64,000 nt of DNA from Streptomyces peucetius (lineage in GTDB: Bacteria > Actinomycetota > Actinomycetes > Streptomycetales > Streptomycetaceae): NCBI RefSeq assembly GCF_025854275.1, contig NZ_CP107567.1, forward strand, positions 868,001 to 932,000. The letters are read 5' to 3'. Position 1 is the first letter of the stretch. The number at the start of each line of letters is the position of its first letter. Both the position numbers and the translations under genes were made by a program. This document shows positions 17,240 through 25,122 of this stretch, piece after piece. The notes beneath the pieces were generated by a model. That model had not been told where the DNA came from, did no database searches, and saw only the letters and a program-made list of their open reading frames with translations.

Positions 17240-17911
17240 ATGAACACTCCGGAGCGACTGGTCGAGGCCACCCGCGAGCTGCTGTGGGAGCGCGGTTACG
17301 TGGGCACCAGCCCCAAGGCGATCCAGCAGCGCGCGGGCGCGGGCCAGGGCAGCATGTACCACCACTTCACCGGCAAGCCCGACCTCGCACTGGCCGCCAT
17401 CCGCCGCACCGCCGGGGAACTGCGGGCGGCGGCCGGCACGTCGCTCGACGGGCCAGGCACGGCGTACGAGCGGATCGCGGGCTATCTGCGGCGCGAGCGG
17501 GACGTACTGCGCGGCTGCCCCGTCGGCCGGCTGACCATGGACCCGGAGGTCGTCGCCGACGACCGGCTGCGCGCCCCGGTGGACGAGACGCTCGACTGGC
17601 TGCGCGGCAAGCTCGCCGGGATCGTCGAGCAGGGCCGGGAGCGGGGCGAGCTGAGCGCGACGCTCGTGCCCGCCGACGTCGCCGCGACGATCGTCGCCAC
17701 GCTCCAGGGCGGCTATGTCCTGGCCCGCGCGTCCGGTTCGAGCGCGGTGTTCGACGCGGGGGTCCGGGGCCTGCTCGCACTGCTCGATCCGAACGCCGGG
17801 CCGTCCGTCGAGCCGTCCGGTGAGCCGTCCGCCGAGCCATATGCCGACGCGTCCGCCGAGCCGTCCGCGCACCGGTCCGCCGAGCCGGCGGCCGACAACA
17901 GGAGCCGATGA
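17240..17911 (+). CDS. TetR-family regulator with a PSxEP-repeat tail
   Basis: 223 residues. The DNA-binding domain (1-50) contains TSPKAIQQRAGAGQGSMYHHF, the pattern of the YxaF/LmrA-like TetR subgroup. The ligand domain runs to about residue 185. The last 37 residues are an unusual low-complexity tail of PSxEP-type repeats (PSVEP, PSGEP, PSAEP), likely disordered. ATG 17240 follows a 20-bp inverted repeat by 8 bp, which suggests autorepression; no strong ribosome-binding site is present. It is divergent from the SHOCT-ABC transporter and 3 bp upstream of the DUF4865 gene, so either could be its target. Confidence 0.88.
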   Translation: MNTPERLVEATRELLWERGYVGTSPKAIQQRAGAGQGSMYHHFTGKPDLALAAIRRTAGELRAAAGTSLDGPGTAYERIAGYLRRERDVLRGCPVGRLTMDPEVVADDRLRAPVDETLDWLRGKLAGIVEQGRERGELSATLVPADVAATIVATLQGGYVLARASGSSAVFDAGVRGLLALLDPNAGPSVEPSGEPSAEPYADASAEPSAHRSAEPAADNRSR

Positions 17912-17914
17912 TCC

Positions 17915-18496
17915 ATGCATGCGATGCAGTACGAGATCACACTCCCCGCCGACTACGACATGGGCGTCATCCGTGAGCGCGTGGCGAGCCGCGGGCATCT
18001 GCTCGACGCCTTCCCCGGCCTCGGTCTCAAGGCCTATCTGGTGCGTGAGCGCGGCCCGCACTCGCCGGTGAACCAGTACGCGCCGCTGTACCTGTGGTCG
18101 GCGCCCGAGGGCATGAACAGCTTCCTGTGGGGGCCCGGTTTCCAGGGGATCGTTGACGACTTCGGACGGCCGGAGGTTCAGCACTGGACAGGGCTGGCGT
18201 ACCACGAGGGCCCGTCGGCGTCCGCGCCCGCGCGCACCGCCGTCCGGCGCAGGCAGCGCATCCCGGCCGGCGTGCTGCCGGGTCCGGTCGTCGAGGAGGC
18301 GCTGGCGGAGACCCGGCGGCTCGCGGCGCTCGACGGTGTGCTCTGCGCCGCACTCGCCGTCGACCCGCGCCACTGGGAGCTGCTGTACACGACGCTGTGG
18401 GAGCACGACTCGCCCGCAGCGGCCGGTGACCGCTACCAGGTGCTTCACCTCTCGCAGCCGGAGCGCGCCGCACTGCGCCGGGGCAGGCACTGGTGA
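17915..18496 (+). CDS. DUF4865 family protein
   Basis: 193 residues. The N-terminal half (MQYEITLPADYDMGVIRERV, HLLDAFPGLGLKAYLVRERG, NQYAPLYLWSAPEGM) carries the conserved DUF4865 core, which in layout resembles a dimeric alpha-beta barrel monooxygenase-like fold; this is inference. The function is unknown. The gene begins 3 bp after the TetR stop with GGAG 10 nt before ATG 17915 and is surely co-transcribed with the regulator. The TetR-DUF4865 pair recurs in actinobacteria, so DUF4865 is the likely effector of that regulator. Confidence 0.82.
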   Translation: MHAMQYEITLPADYDMGVIRERVASRGHLLDAFPGLGLKAYLVRERGPHSPVNQYAPLYLWSAPEGMNSFLWGPGFQGIVDDFGRPEVQHWTGLAYHEGPSASAPARTAVRRRQRIPAGVLPGPVVEEALAETRRLAALDGVLCAALAVDPRHWELLYTTLWEHDSPAAAGDRYQVLHLSQPERAALRRGRHW

Positions 18497-18516
18497 GCGG
18501 CCGTCACGCGCGGGCG

Positions 18517-19362
18517 TCATCCCTCCGGATGCCGCTCCTCCCGCCGCGACAGCCGTCGCCCGGTCCACACCTCGTGGGCGACGCGTCCCGCGATCGCACC
18601 GCCGTAGACGACCACTCCTACCCCGACGAGCCATGACTGGATGACCAGCACCACGCCGAACGGGCCGTAGGTGACCGCGTTCGAGGCGATCAGCGGAGAG
18701 AAGACCAGCTGGGAGAAGACCCGCAGGCCGGCCATGGCGACCGCGGTCGCCACCGCACCCGGCAGCAGGGCCCGCCAGCGGACCCGTCCACAGAGCAGCA
18801 CCCGCTGCGACACCCAGAAGAACAGCAACGTGCCCGCCAGGTCGCCCACCACTGCCAGGAGGGAGTTCGGCACCGAGTCGCCGGGCAGCGGCGTGCTCAC
18901 GAAGGCCAGGAGGTAGACGATGAGCATCGCCAGCCACACCGCGTGACGCCACATGGTGTGCCAGCGGGCAGCCGGCAGGTCCCAGACCTTCTCGTAGGTG
19001 GTCTGCACCGCAGAGCCGAAGGTGAGTCCGAAGACGACGAGCGCGGCGATACCGAAGGCGGTGGTGCGCTGCAGGGCCTGGCCCGGCACGCCGAACAGCC
19101 GCTCGACCTCGTCCTGCGAAGACTCGGCGACCCCCAGCGCCTGGCTCAGCCAGCGCGCGAACCCCTGCCCGCTCGCCGGATCGGTGGCCGCGACGACGAT
19201 CAGCAGCGGTACGAGCGTCACGAACCCGAGCGCGGCGAAGCCCATGGCCCGGTGCATCAGCTCCAGGTCCCGGCCGCGGTTCCAGCCCACCCCGAGCGGC
19301 GACTGGGCCAGCCGGCGCCACAGGCGCAGGGGGCGGTGCGTGCGGGCGGGCTCGTTGCTCAC
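18517..19362 (-). CDS. YihY/BrkB-family inner-membrane protein
   Basis: 281 residues with about six membrane helices in the YhjD/YihY/BrkB pattern: MGFAALGFVTLVPLLIVVAA, FGIAALVVFGLTFGSAVQTTY, VWLAMLIVYLLAFVS, and C-terminal helices including YGPFGVVLVIQSWLVGVGVV. The family was first linked to serum resistance and is now thought to handle lipid or other envelope transport; the function here is unproven. GTG 19362 is the best start; upstream, the same frame enters low-complexity repeats. It lies convergent with the DUF4865 gene. The C-terminus (RRLSRREERHPEG) is cytosolic and basic. Confidence 0.82.
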   Translation of the reverse strand: MSNEPARTHRPLRLWRRLAQSPLGVGWNRGRDLELMHRAMGFAALGFVTLVPLLIVVAATDPASGQGFARWLSQALGVAESSQDEVERLFGVPGQALQRTTAFGIAALVVFGLTFGSAVQTTYEKVWDLPAARWHTMWRHAVWLAMLIVYLLAFVSTPLPGDSVPNSLLAVVGDLAGTLLFFWVSQRVLLCGRVRWRALLPGAVATAVAMAGLRVFSQLVFSPLIASNAVTYGPFGVVLVIQSWLVGVGVVVYGGAIAGRVAHEVWTGRRLSRREERHPEG

Positions 19363-19920
19363 ATGTCGTGGCCTACCCGGAAGCGCCCTGCGCCCCGCCC
19401 GCGATGCCTCCGGACGGGTGGCCCGGCCGGTGAGCGGGGCGCGGAGGCGACGGAACCCAGACACGCAGCCCCCGCCGCGCGGAGCCGACGACGGCGACGG
19501 AGGCCCGGCCGAGCATGGCACCATCCCGACGACGGCGACGAAGGCCGGCGAGGGAGGCACCCGCCCGCGGAGCCCGACGACGGCGACGGAGGCGTGGCCG
19601 AGCATGGCACCATCCCGACGACGGCGGCGGGGGCCGACGAGCATGGCACCCGCCCGCGGGGCCGGCGACGGCGACGGAAGCCGCAAGCGCGGCACCTGCC
19701 CGCAGGGCGACGAGGCCGGGCAGGCACCGCGCGCGCCCGCGGCACGCTCGGACGGGAGCAGAGCTCGGGCACGTGCGGGCCCGCCGGGAGACAAGGCACG
19801 TGTGGCCCGCCCGGGAGGCCAACGCACGCGTGCCCCGCCCGCAGGCAGGGCGACGGACACCGGGCGGGCACGACCGCGCGGTCCCACCCGTACGGCGACG
19901 CCCGCGGACGGCGACGGAGG
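19363..19920. repeat. 558-bp spacer with an 89-bp-offset direct repeat
   Basis: No gene is evident. A block of about 61 bp at 19485-19545 recurs at 19574-19634 with only a few differences; both copies contain CCGACGACGGCGACGG and GCCGAGCATGGCACCATCCC. A third partial copy (GAGCATGGCACCC, GGCGACGGCGACGGAAG) runs to about 19683, and GGCGACGGAGG recurs just before 19920. All frames are open by GC bias but none keeps a conserved protein. I read it as a degenerate minisatellite between the BrkB start and the ROK gene's 3' end. Confidence 0.6.
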
Positions 19921-21135
19921 TCAGGCGAGCGCGGCCAGGGGGTCGTCGAGGACCGGCTGCCAGGCAAGCTCGGCCGCGCCGACGAGGCTGTTGTGGTCCA
20001 GGGTGCACGCCAGGATGGGGACCCCGCCGCTGCGCCCCCACAGGCTGCGGTCGGCGACCACGGCCCGCAGCCGGTCCGGGTCGGCCTCGAGCAGCTCGCG
20101 GTGGAGTCCGCCCAGAATGATGCGGTCCGGGTTGAGGATGTTGACCAGCCCGGCGAGCCCGAGCCCGAGGCGGTCGACGAGTTCCTCCGTCGCGCCCCGC
20201 ACGGCGGGGTCGTCGTACTCCTCACGGAGCAGGTCCCTCGCCCGCTGGAGCAGCGACACCTCGGGCCCGGGCGCGCGGCCCGCGGCCGTCAGGAAGGCGA
20301 GCGGGTCGGTCTCGACGTCGAGGCAGCCGCGGCTGCCGCAGTGGCAGGGCCGCCCCTCGGGGTTCACCGTGAGGTGGCCGACCTCGAGCGCCAGCCCGGA
20401 ACTTCCGCTGTGCAGGCGGCCGTCGAGGACGAGTGCGCCGCCGACGCCCCGGTGTCCGGTGGCGACGCACAGCAGATGCTGGGCGCCCCGGCCGGCGCCG
20501 TGGCGGTGCTCGGCGAGCGCGGCGAGGTTGACGTCGTTTCCGGCGAAGGCGGGCCCGGTGATGCCGGCCGCGCTCACCCGCTCGGCGAAGATGTCCCGCA
20601 CCGGAGCCCCGGCCGGCCAGGCCAGGTGCAACGGGTTGAGTGCGGTGCCCTCGGGCTCCGCGACCGCGGAGGGGACGGCGAGGCCGGCGCCCGCGCAGCG
20701 GCGGCCGCTGCGGCGCAGCAGTTCGGCGCCGGCGTCGACGACCTCGCCGAGCACCTGGGCGGGGTCGGCCTGGACGGTGACACAGCCCGGCGCGGTGGCC
20801 ACGATCCGCCCGCCGAGGCCGACGAGCGCGGCGCGGAATCCGTCGGCGTGGACCTGGGCGGCGAGGACGACGGGGCCGGTGTCGTCGACGGACAGCCGGT
20901 GGGAGGGGCGGCCCTGCGAACCGGCGGCCGCGCCGGGACGGGAGTCGACGCGGATCAGTCCGAGGGCTTCCAGTTCCGCGGCGACCGCTCCCGCGGTGGC
21001 GCGGGTGACACCGAGTTCGGCGGTGAGCACGGCACGCGTGGGCGCACGTCCGGTGTGAACCAGTTCCAGGGCGGGGCCGAGCGCACTGCGGCCTCTCTCC
21101 AGTCTCGTCCGGGTGGTCGTCGCCTTGCCGTTCAT
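19921..21135 (-). CDS. ROK-family transcriptional regulator (NagC/XylR type)
   Basis: 404 residues. An N-terminal winged helix (about 20-70, TRAVLTAELGVTRATAGAVAAEL) is followed by a ROK kinase-like domain. The zinc motif PCHCGSRGCLDVE and the sugar-binding EVGHLTVNPEG are intact. GNDVNLAALAEH and IILGG complete the fold. Such proteins repress sugar uptake or catabolic genes and respond to the free or phosphorylated sugar. GGGAGA precedes ATG 21135 at 8 nt. The gene is divergent from an MFS transporter with a 96-bp shared promoter, the usual arrangement when a ROK repressor controls the exporter or permease beside it. Confidence 0.9.
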   Translation of the reverse strand: MNGKATTTRTRLERGRSALGPALELVHTGRAPTRAVLTAELGVTRATAGAVAAELEALGLIRVDSRPGAAAGSQGRPSHRLSVDDTGPVVLAAQVHADGFRAALVGLGGRIVATAPGCVTVQADPAQVLGEVVDAGAELLRRSGRRCAGAGLAVPSAVAEPEGTALNPLHLAWPAGAPVRDIFAERVSAAGITGPAFAGNDVNLAALAEHRHGAGRGAQHLLCVATGHRGVGGALVLDGRLHSGSSGLALEVGHLTVNPEGRPCHCGSRGCLDVETDPLAFLTAAGRAPGPEVSLLQRARDLLREEYDDPAVRGATEELVDRLGLGLAGLVNILNPDRIILGGLHRELLEADPDRLRAVVADRSLWGRSGGVPILACTLDHNSLVGAAELAWQPVLDDPLAALA

Positions 21136-21195
21136 GGAGCGAGTCTCCCATGATCCCGGAGGCGCGAGCGCTGCCGCGCGGGGATTCCGGCCGCC

Positions 21196-21225
21196 TTGAA
21201 CGGAATGGGCCGGAGCCTCTATCCT
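21196..21225 (+). promoter_or_regulatory. Promoter giving a leaderless MFS transcript
   Basis: A -35-like TTGAAC (21196-21201) and a -10-like TATCCT (21220-21225) are separated by 18 bp. The -10 ends 6 bp before GTG 21232, so transcription should begin at the start codon. The longer in-frame reading from 21196 would translate this promoter and is not used. Confidence 0.6.
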
Positions 21226-21231
21226 GACTTT

Positions 21232-22455
21232 GTGCCGCTACTAAACAAACTCGCCACGGCCATACCGGGGACGCCCGGCGGAGACCCCGCCGCCACCTCC
21301 CTGTCCCGCCTCCGCATCGCCCTCACCGTCTTCTTCGCCCTCGACGGCTTCCTCTTCGCCGGCTGGGTCGTCCGCATCCCGGCCATCAAGCAGCAGACCG
21401 GTTCCTCGGCGAGCGACCTCGGGCTCGCCCTGCTCGGGGTGTCGGCCGGAGCCGTGGTCACCATGACGCTCACCGGACGGCTCTGCCGCCGGTTCGGCAG
21501 CCACCCGGTCACCGTCGCCAGTGCCGTACTGCTCGCGCTGAGCATGGCGCTGCCGCCGCTCACCCACTCCGCTGCGGCGCTCGGTCTGGTCCTGCTCGTC
21601 TTCGGCGCCGCCTACGGCGGCATCAACGTGGCGATGAACAGCGCCGCCGTCGACCTGGTGGGCGCCCTGCGACGACCCGTCATGCCCTCGTTCCACGCGG
21701 CGTTCAGCCTCGGCGGGATGCTCGGCGCGGGCCTCGGCGGCCTGGTCGCGGGCGGCCTCTCCCCCACCGCTCATCTGCTCGCCCTCACCGGCATCGGCCT
21801 CCTGGTCACCGCGGTGACCGGACCCGTACTGCTGCGCCACCACGCTCCGGTGACACGGACGGGCGCCGTTCCCTCGGCGCCGCGCCGCCTCCAGGGCCGC
21901 ACCCGCAGGCTCGTGGTGCTCTTCGGCGTGATCGCGCTGTGCACCGCGTACGGCGAGGGCGCGATGGCCGACTGGAGCGCGCTGCACCTGGAGCAGGACC
22001 TGCACGCCCACCCGGGACTGGCCGCCGCCGGCTACTCGCTGTTCGCGCTCACGATGACGGCCGGCCGGCTCAGCGGCACGGTCCTGCTGGAGCGGCTCGG
22101 GCAGACCCGCACGCTCGTCCTCGGCGGGGCGACCGCCGCGGCCGGCATGCTGCTCGGCGCGCTCGCGCCCTCGGTATGGGCGGCCCTGGCCGGTTTCGCC
22201 GTCGCGGGACTCGGCCTGGCGAACATCTTCCCCGTGGCGGTCGGACGGGCGGGCGAACTCGCCGGCCCCGGTGGCGTCGCCGCCGCGTCCACCCTCGGTT
22301 ACGGCGGCATGTTGCTCGGCCCGCCGGCGATCGGATTCCTCGCCGACTGGTTCTCGCTGCCCGTGGCCCTGACGACGGTGGCGGCACTCGCGGCCGGCGC
22401 AGCGCTGATCGCGTACGCGGCACGGGGCGCCGCCGCCCCCAGGGCGATTGAGTAG
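21232..22455 (+). CDS. MFS transporter
   Basis: 407 residues with 12 predicted membrane helices. The inter-helix loop TGRLCRRFGSHPV matches the MFS G-x-x-x-(D)-R/K-x-G-R/K pattern between helices 2 and 3, and GYGGMLLGPPAIGFLADWF resembles the corresponding C-half element. The sequence resembles the sugar-efflux/FucP-like group of actinobacterial MFS proteins; the substrate is unknown. The start is GTG 21232, at the predicted transcription start. The divergent ROK regulator next door probably controls it, which points towards a carbohydrate-related substrate. Confidence 0.85.
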   Translation: MPLLNKLATAIPGTPGGDPAATSLSRLRIALTVFFALDGFLFAGWVVRIPAIKQQTGSSASDLGLALLGVSAGAVVTMTLTGRLCRRFGSHPVTVASAVLLALSMALPPLTHSAAALGLVLLVFGAAYGGINVAMNSAAVDLVGALRRPVMPSFHAAFSLGGMLGAGLGGLVAGGLSPTAHLLALTGIGLLVTAVTGPVLLRHHAPVTRTGAVPSAPRRLQGRTRRLVVLFGVIALCTAYGEGAMADWSALHLEQDLHAHPGLAAAGYSLFALTMTAGRLSGTVLLERLGQTRTLVLGGATAAAGMLLGALAPSVWAALAGFAVAGLGLANIFPVAVGRAGELAGPGGVAAASTLGYGGMLLGPPAIGFLADWFSLPVALTTVAALAAGAALIAYAARGAAAPRAIE

Positions 22456-22520
22456 CCGTACTCAGGCGCCGCCGCGCCGGGCGTCGCAGCATGGAATCAC
22501 CACGACCAAGGGGAGAGGCC

Positions 22521-22865
22521 ATGCACGCACGACTGACGGCGCTCGCACGACTGACGTTCGGCAATCGGCCGGCCCAGGTGTATCTGGCGCTGGTCGCCGT
22601 GACAGCCCTCTACGTCGCGATCGACACCGCGTTCGTCCACCACGAGGACGCGTCGTTCGCGGGTATATGGCTGCTCCTGCTCGCCGCGCCGACGATCTTC
22701 GGCTTCATGGTCTTCGGCACGCTCGTCGGGGACTCGTTCGCGGAGTCCGCCGCCTTCCTGTACCCGGCGCTCGTCGTGTCGGTGCTGCTCCAGGCCCTGG
22801 CGCTCGGACTGTTCACCCGGCTGCTGACCGGTCACGGACACACCGCGCGACCGCACGGGGCCTGA
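22521..22865 (+). CDS. SCO4225-family small membrane protein
   Basis: 114 residues with three or four membrane helices (VYLALVAVTALYVAID, FAGIWLLLLAAPTIFGFMVF, SAAFLYPALVVSVLLQALAL) and a short His-rich tail. It matches the streptomycete SCO4225-type family as I remember it; its function is unknown. AAGGGGAG lies 5 nt before ATG 22521, which decides the start. It lies 65 bp after the MFS gene and may be read through from it. A hairpin follows the stop. Confidence 0.75.
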   Translation: MHARLTALARLTFGNRPAQVYLALVAVTALYVAIDTAFVHHEDASFAGIWLLLLAAPTIFGFMVFGTLVGDSFAESAAFLYPALVVSVLLQALALGLFTRLLTGHGHTARPHGA

Positions 22866-22870
22866 GTACT

Positions 22871-22895
22871 CCATCGAGGGACGCCCTCTCGATGG
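22871..22895 (+). terminator. Hairpin after the SCO4225-type gene
   Basis: CCATCGAG and CTCGATGG pair perfectly over 8 bp, with GGG/CCC extending inside the loop. It starts 6 bp after the stop codon, as expected for a terminator, though an operator for the next gene is possible. Confidence 0.45.
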
Positions 22896-22924
22896 CAGGA
22901 CCGTCGAGGGGCACAATCGGCGCC

Positions 22925-23668
22925 ATGGAGAGCCCCGCGCTCATCAAGTCCCTCCTCCACGAAGGCCGGACGCTGGCCTCGGCCGCCGAGAAGGCGGGCT
23001 CCGACGCGGCCGTGCCGACCTGCCCGCCGTGGCAGGTGCGGGACCTGCTGCGCCACACCGGCATGGTGCACCGCTGGGCTACGGCGTTCGTCGTGGAGGG
23101 GCACACCGGGCACCGGGCCGGCGCCGGTGAGCCCGACCTGGACGGGGACGAGCTGCTGGAGTGGTTCCGCGAGGGACACGGACTGCTGGTGGGCGCGCTG
23201 AGCGAGGCCCCGCCGGACGTCTCCTGCTGGTCGTTCCTGCCCGCCCCGTCGCCACTGCACTTCTGGGCGCGGCGACAGGCCCACGAGACGGCGGTGCACC
23301 GGGCGGACGCCGAGTCGGCGGCGGCCGGCGGACCGGGGCACGTCGCGACGGAGCTCGCGGTGGACGGAATCGACGAACTGCTGTCGGCGTTCCACGCCCG
23401 GCAGGAGAGCCGGGTGCGCACCGGAACCCCACGGGCGCTGCGGGTCAGGGCGACGGACACCGGCGACGTGTGGACCGTACGGCTGTCCGCGCAGCCGCCG
23501 CGCACCGTACGCACCGACGAGGGCCCCGCCGACTGCGAGTTGAGCGGGACGGCGGAGCGGCTGTATCTGACGCTCTGGAACCGGCTGCCGGCGGCGGCCG
23601 TGTCCGTCACCGGAGACGCCGGGCTCGCACGGCTGTGGCGAGAGCAGTCGGGCATCACCTGGTCGTGA
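22925..23668 (+). CDS. Maleylpyruvate isomerase-family mycothiol-dependent enzyme
   Basis: 247 residues of the MDMPI/DinB fold. The four-helix N-terminal part contains CPPWQVRDLLRHTGMVHRWA and the metal-binding helix ARRQAHETAVHRADAE with the Glu-x3-His pair; the C-terminal domain (RALRVRATDTGDVW) is the typical MDMPI_C sandwich. Family members use mycothiol, the actinobacterial thiol, in isomerisation or thiol-transfer reactions; the substrate is unknown. CACAAT ends 7 nt before ATG 22925 with no clear Shine-Dalgarno, so a leaderless mRNA is possible. Confidence 0.85.
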   Translation: MESPALIKSLLHEGRTLASAAEKAGSDAAVPTCPPWQVRDLLRHTGMVHRWATAFVVEGHTGHRAGAGEPDLDGDELLEWFREGHGLLVGALSEAPPDVSCWSFLPAPSPLHFWARRQAHETAVHRADAESAAAGGPGHVATELAVDGIDELLSAFHARQESRVRTGTPRALRVRATDTGDVWTVRLSAQPPRTVRTDEGPADCELSGTAERLYLTLWNRLPAAAVSVTGDAGLARLWREQSGITWS

Positions 23669-23851
23669 CGGGTACACCAGGGCCGTGCCACCGCAAGGTC
23701 CGGTCGCGCCCGCGGCCGAAGTGACGTGTCCAGCCTGGATATTGATCCGGGCGATCAAGGTGCCGACGGCTGAGGCACGGCGGGACTGCGGATGGTGGCT
23801 TCAGCTTGAGGGCTCGGCTGGCCGACGGCGACGTGTGCCAGGGTGGCGGGC

Positions 23852-24436
23852 ATGGATTGGCAGTCTGAGAGCCCGGAACTCTGGGCGTTCCTGGAGTCCC
23901 TGCACCGCGGCGACATCCTGTCCGGCACTGTGGCGGCGATCGAACGGTTCGGGGTCTTCGTGGCCCTGGACGACGGGCCTGGCCATCCCACCCTGCCCGG
24001 TGTCGGGTTCATCGTCATCCCCGAACTGTCCTGGCGGCACATCGATGCTCCCACCGATGTCGTCCAGGTCGGGCAGCGTGTCTCGTGCGAGTTCCTCCAG
24101 TTCGACACCTTCAACGCGGAGGCCAGACTGTCCTTGAAGGCACTGCAACCCGACCCCCTCCAGTCCTTCGCCGACCGTTGCGTGGTGGGCCAGGAACTGC
24201 GGGGAACGGTCCAGAAGGTGCTTCCCATCGGCATCTTCGTCGACCTCGGGGACGGAGTTGTCGGACTGGTCCCCTTCCGAGAGGTCGACGGCCGACCTGC
24301 GGCAAGTACGACAGAAGACGTCGAGAGCGGGGAGGAGATCGCCGTCATCGTCACGGAAATCGAGCGGCCAACCCGACGGGTGTTCCTCTCCGGGCCAGAG
24401 AGCGCCCGGAACGAACGCGTCGTGCCACCCATGTGA
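23852..24436 (+). CDS. S1 RNA-binding domain protein (two S1 motifs)
   Basis: 194 residues. Two S1/OB-fold repeats are visible: residues about 20-95 (GDILSGTVAAIERFGVFVAL to RLSLKA) and about 110-180 (GQELRGTVQKVLPIGIFVDL to RVFLSG). This arrangement recurs in a short streptomycete S1-protein family. It should bind single-stranded RNA in the cytosol, perhaps at the ribosome; no target is known. The first repeat is divergent in its RNA-facing loop (GPGHPTLPGVGF). ATG 23852 is chosen; GTG 23843 is in frame. A decayed transposase begins 30 bp after the stop. Confidence 0.8.
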   Translation: MDWQSESPELWAFLESLHRGDILSGTVAAIERFGVFVALDDGPGHPTLPGVGFIVIPELSWRHIDAPTDVVQVGQRVSCEFLQFDTFNAEARLSLKALQPDPLQSFADRCVVGQELRGTVQKVLPIGIFVDLGDGVVGLVPFREVDGRPAASTTEDVESGEEIAVIVTEIERPTRRVFLSGPESARNERVVPPM

Positions 24437-24465
24437 CCGCCCATTTCCGAGTCGTTGATGTGAGC

Positions 24466-24740
24466 ATGGGTCGGGGTGATCTGAGTGACGCGGAGTGGGA
24501 ACGGCTGCGGCCGCTCCTGCCGGTCAGCAACAGGCGGTTGCGGCAGGTGGCGGGACCACCACCGGCAGGCGATCGACGGAATCTGCACCGGGTGCGGACC
24601 GGAGCGCAGTGGCGTGACCTGCCTCAACGGTTCGGGCCGTGGAAAGCGGTCCATGAACGCCCCCGGCTCTGGTCGGCCGACGGAACCTCGGAACACCTGC
24701 TGCAGCAGGTTCAGGCCGCGACTGAAGTTGATCGACCGGA
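24466..24740 (+). pseudogene. IS5-family transposase fragment with frameshifts
   Basis: The reading begins MGRGDLSDAEWERLRPLLPV, the standard opening of IS5-type (DUF4096) transposases. After about 22 residues the homologous sequence moves to another frame (GCGRWRDHHRQAIDGI) and then returns (RVRTGAQWRDLPQRFGPW ... LWSADGTSEHLLQQVQA). At least two indels and the loss of the whole DDE catalytic half make it a dead remnant of roughly 90 codons. I cannot find terminal inverted repeats. Confidence 0.75.
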
Positions 24741-24846
24741 CATGTCCTCGCCGTCCGTCTCCTCGGCCTCTGCCGCCGGTCGTCATCAGGAGCCGCGGCC
24801 GGCGGCGTGCTTGCCCGCCGACCGCGGGACTTGTGACACTTCGTGA

Positions 24847-25122
24847 ATGGAGCGACGCACACAGGCCGACCGGGACGCGCTGACGATCGAGATCGGCTAT
24901 GCGCTGCTCAGCGCGGCAGTCGCCGGGGCGCTGGTCTTCGGGGCGGTCGCCGGGCCGAAGATGCTGTTCACGATGGGTCACGCCGTCGAGCGCGGGCTGC
25001 TGATCGCGGCCGCCGCGGCGGGCACGCTCGTGTTCGTCCTGCGGGTCGTGTCCGTGCTGTGGCGGTTCGGGCGTGCCGCGGATCAGCCCAGCCAGCCGGG
25101 GCGCACCAGCCCCGACTCGTAA
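24847..25122 (+). CDS. DUF6332-like small membrane protein
   Basis: 91 residues with two membrane helices (about 15-38, LLSAAVAGALVFGAVAG; about 48-68, LLIAAAAAGTLVFVLRVV) and a hydrophilic tail ending QPSQPGRTSPDS. The opening RRTQADRDALTIEIGYALL and the tail resemble DUF6332 proteins of streptomycetes. The function is unknown. The last 40 bp overlap the 3' end of the convergent response-regulator gene, so its C-terminal tail is partly dictated by the opposite-strand code. No clear ribosome-binding site is seen. Confidence 0.6.
   Translation: MERRTQADRDALTIEIGYALLSAAVAGALVFGAVAGPKMLFTMGHAVERGLLIAAAAAGTLVFVLRVVSVLWRFGRAADQPSQPGRTSPDS

Noticed and set aside
19485..19683. Direct repeats as a CRISPR or transposon end
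   Set aside because: The copies are adjacent, degenerate and low in complexity; there are no unique spacers, inverted ends or transposase.
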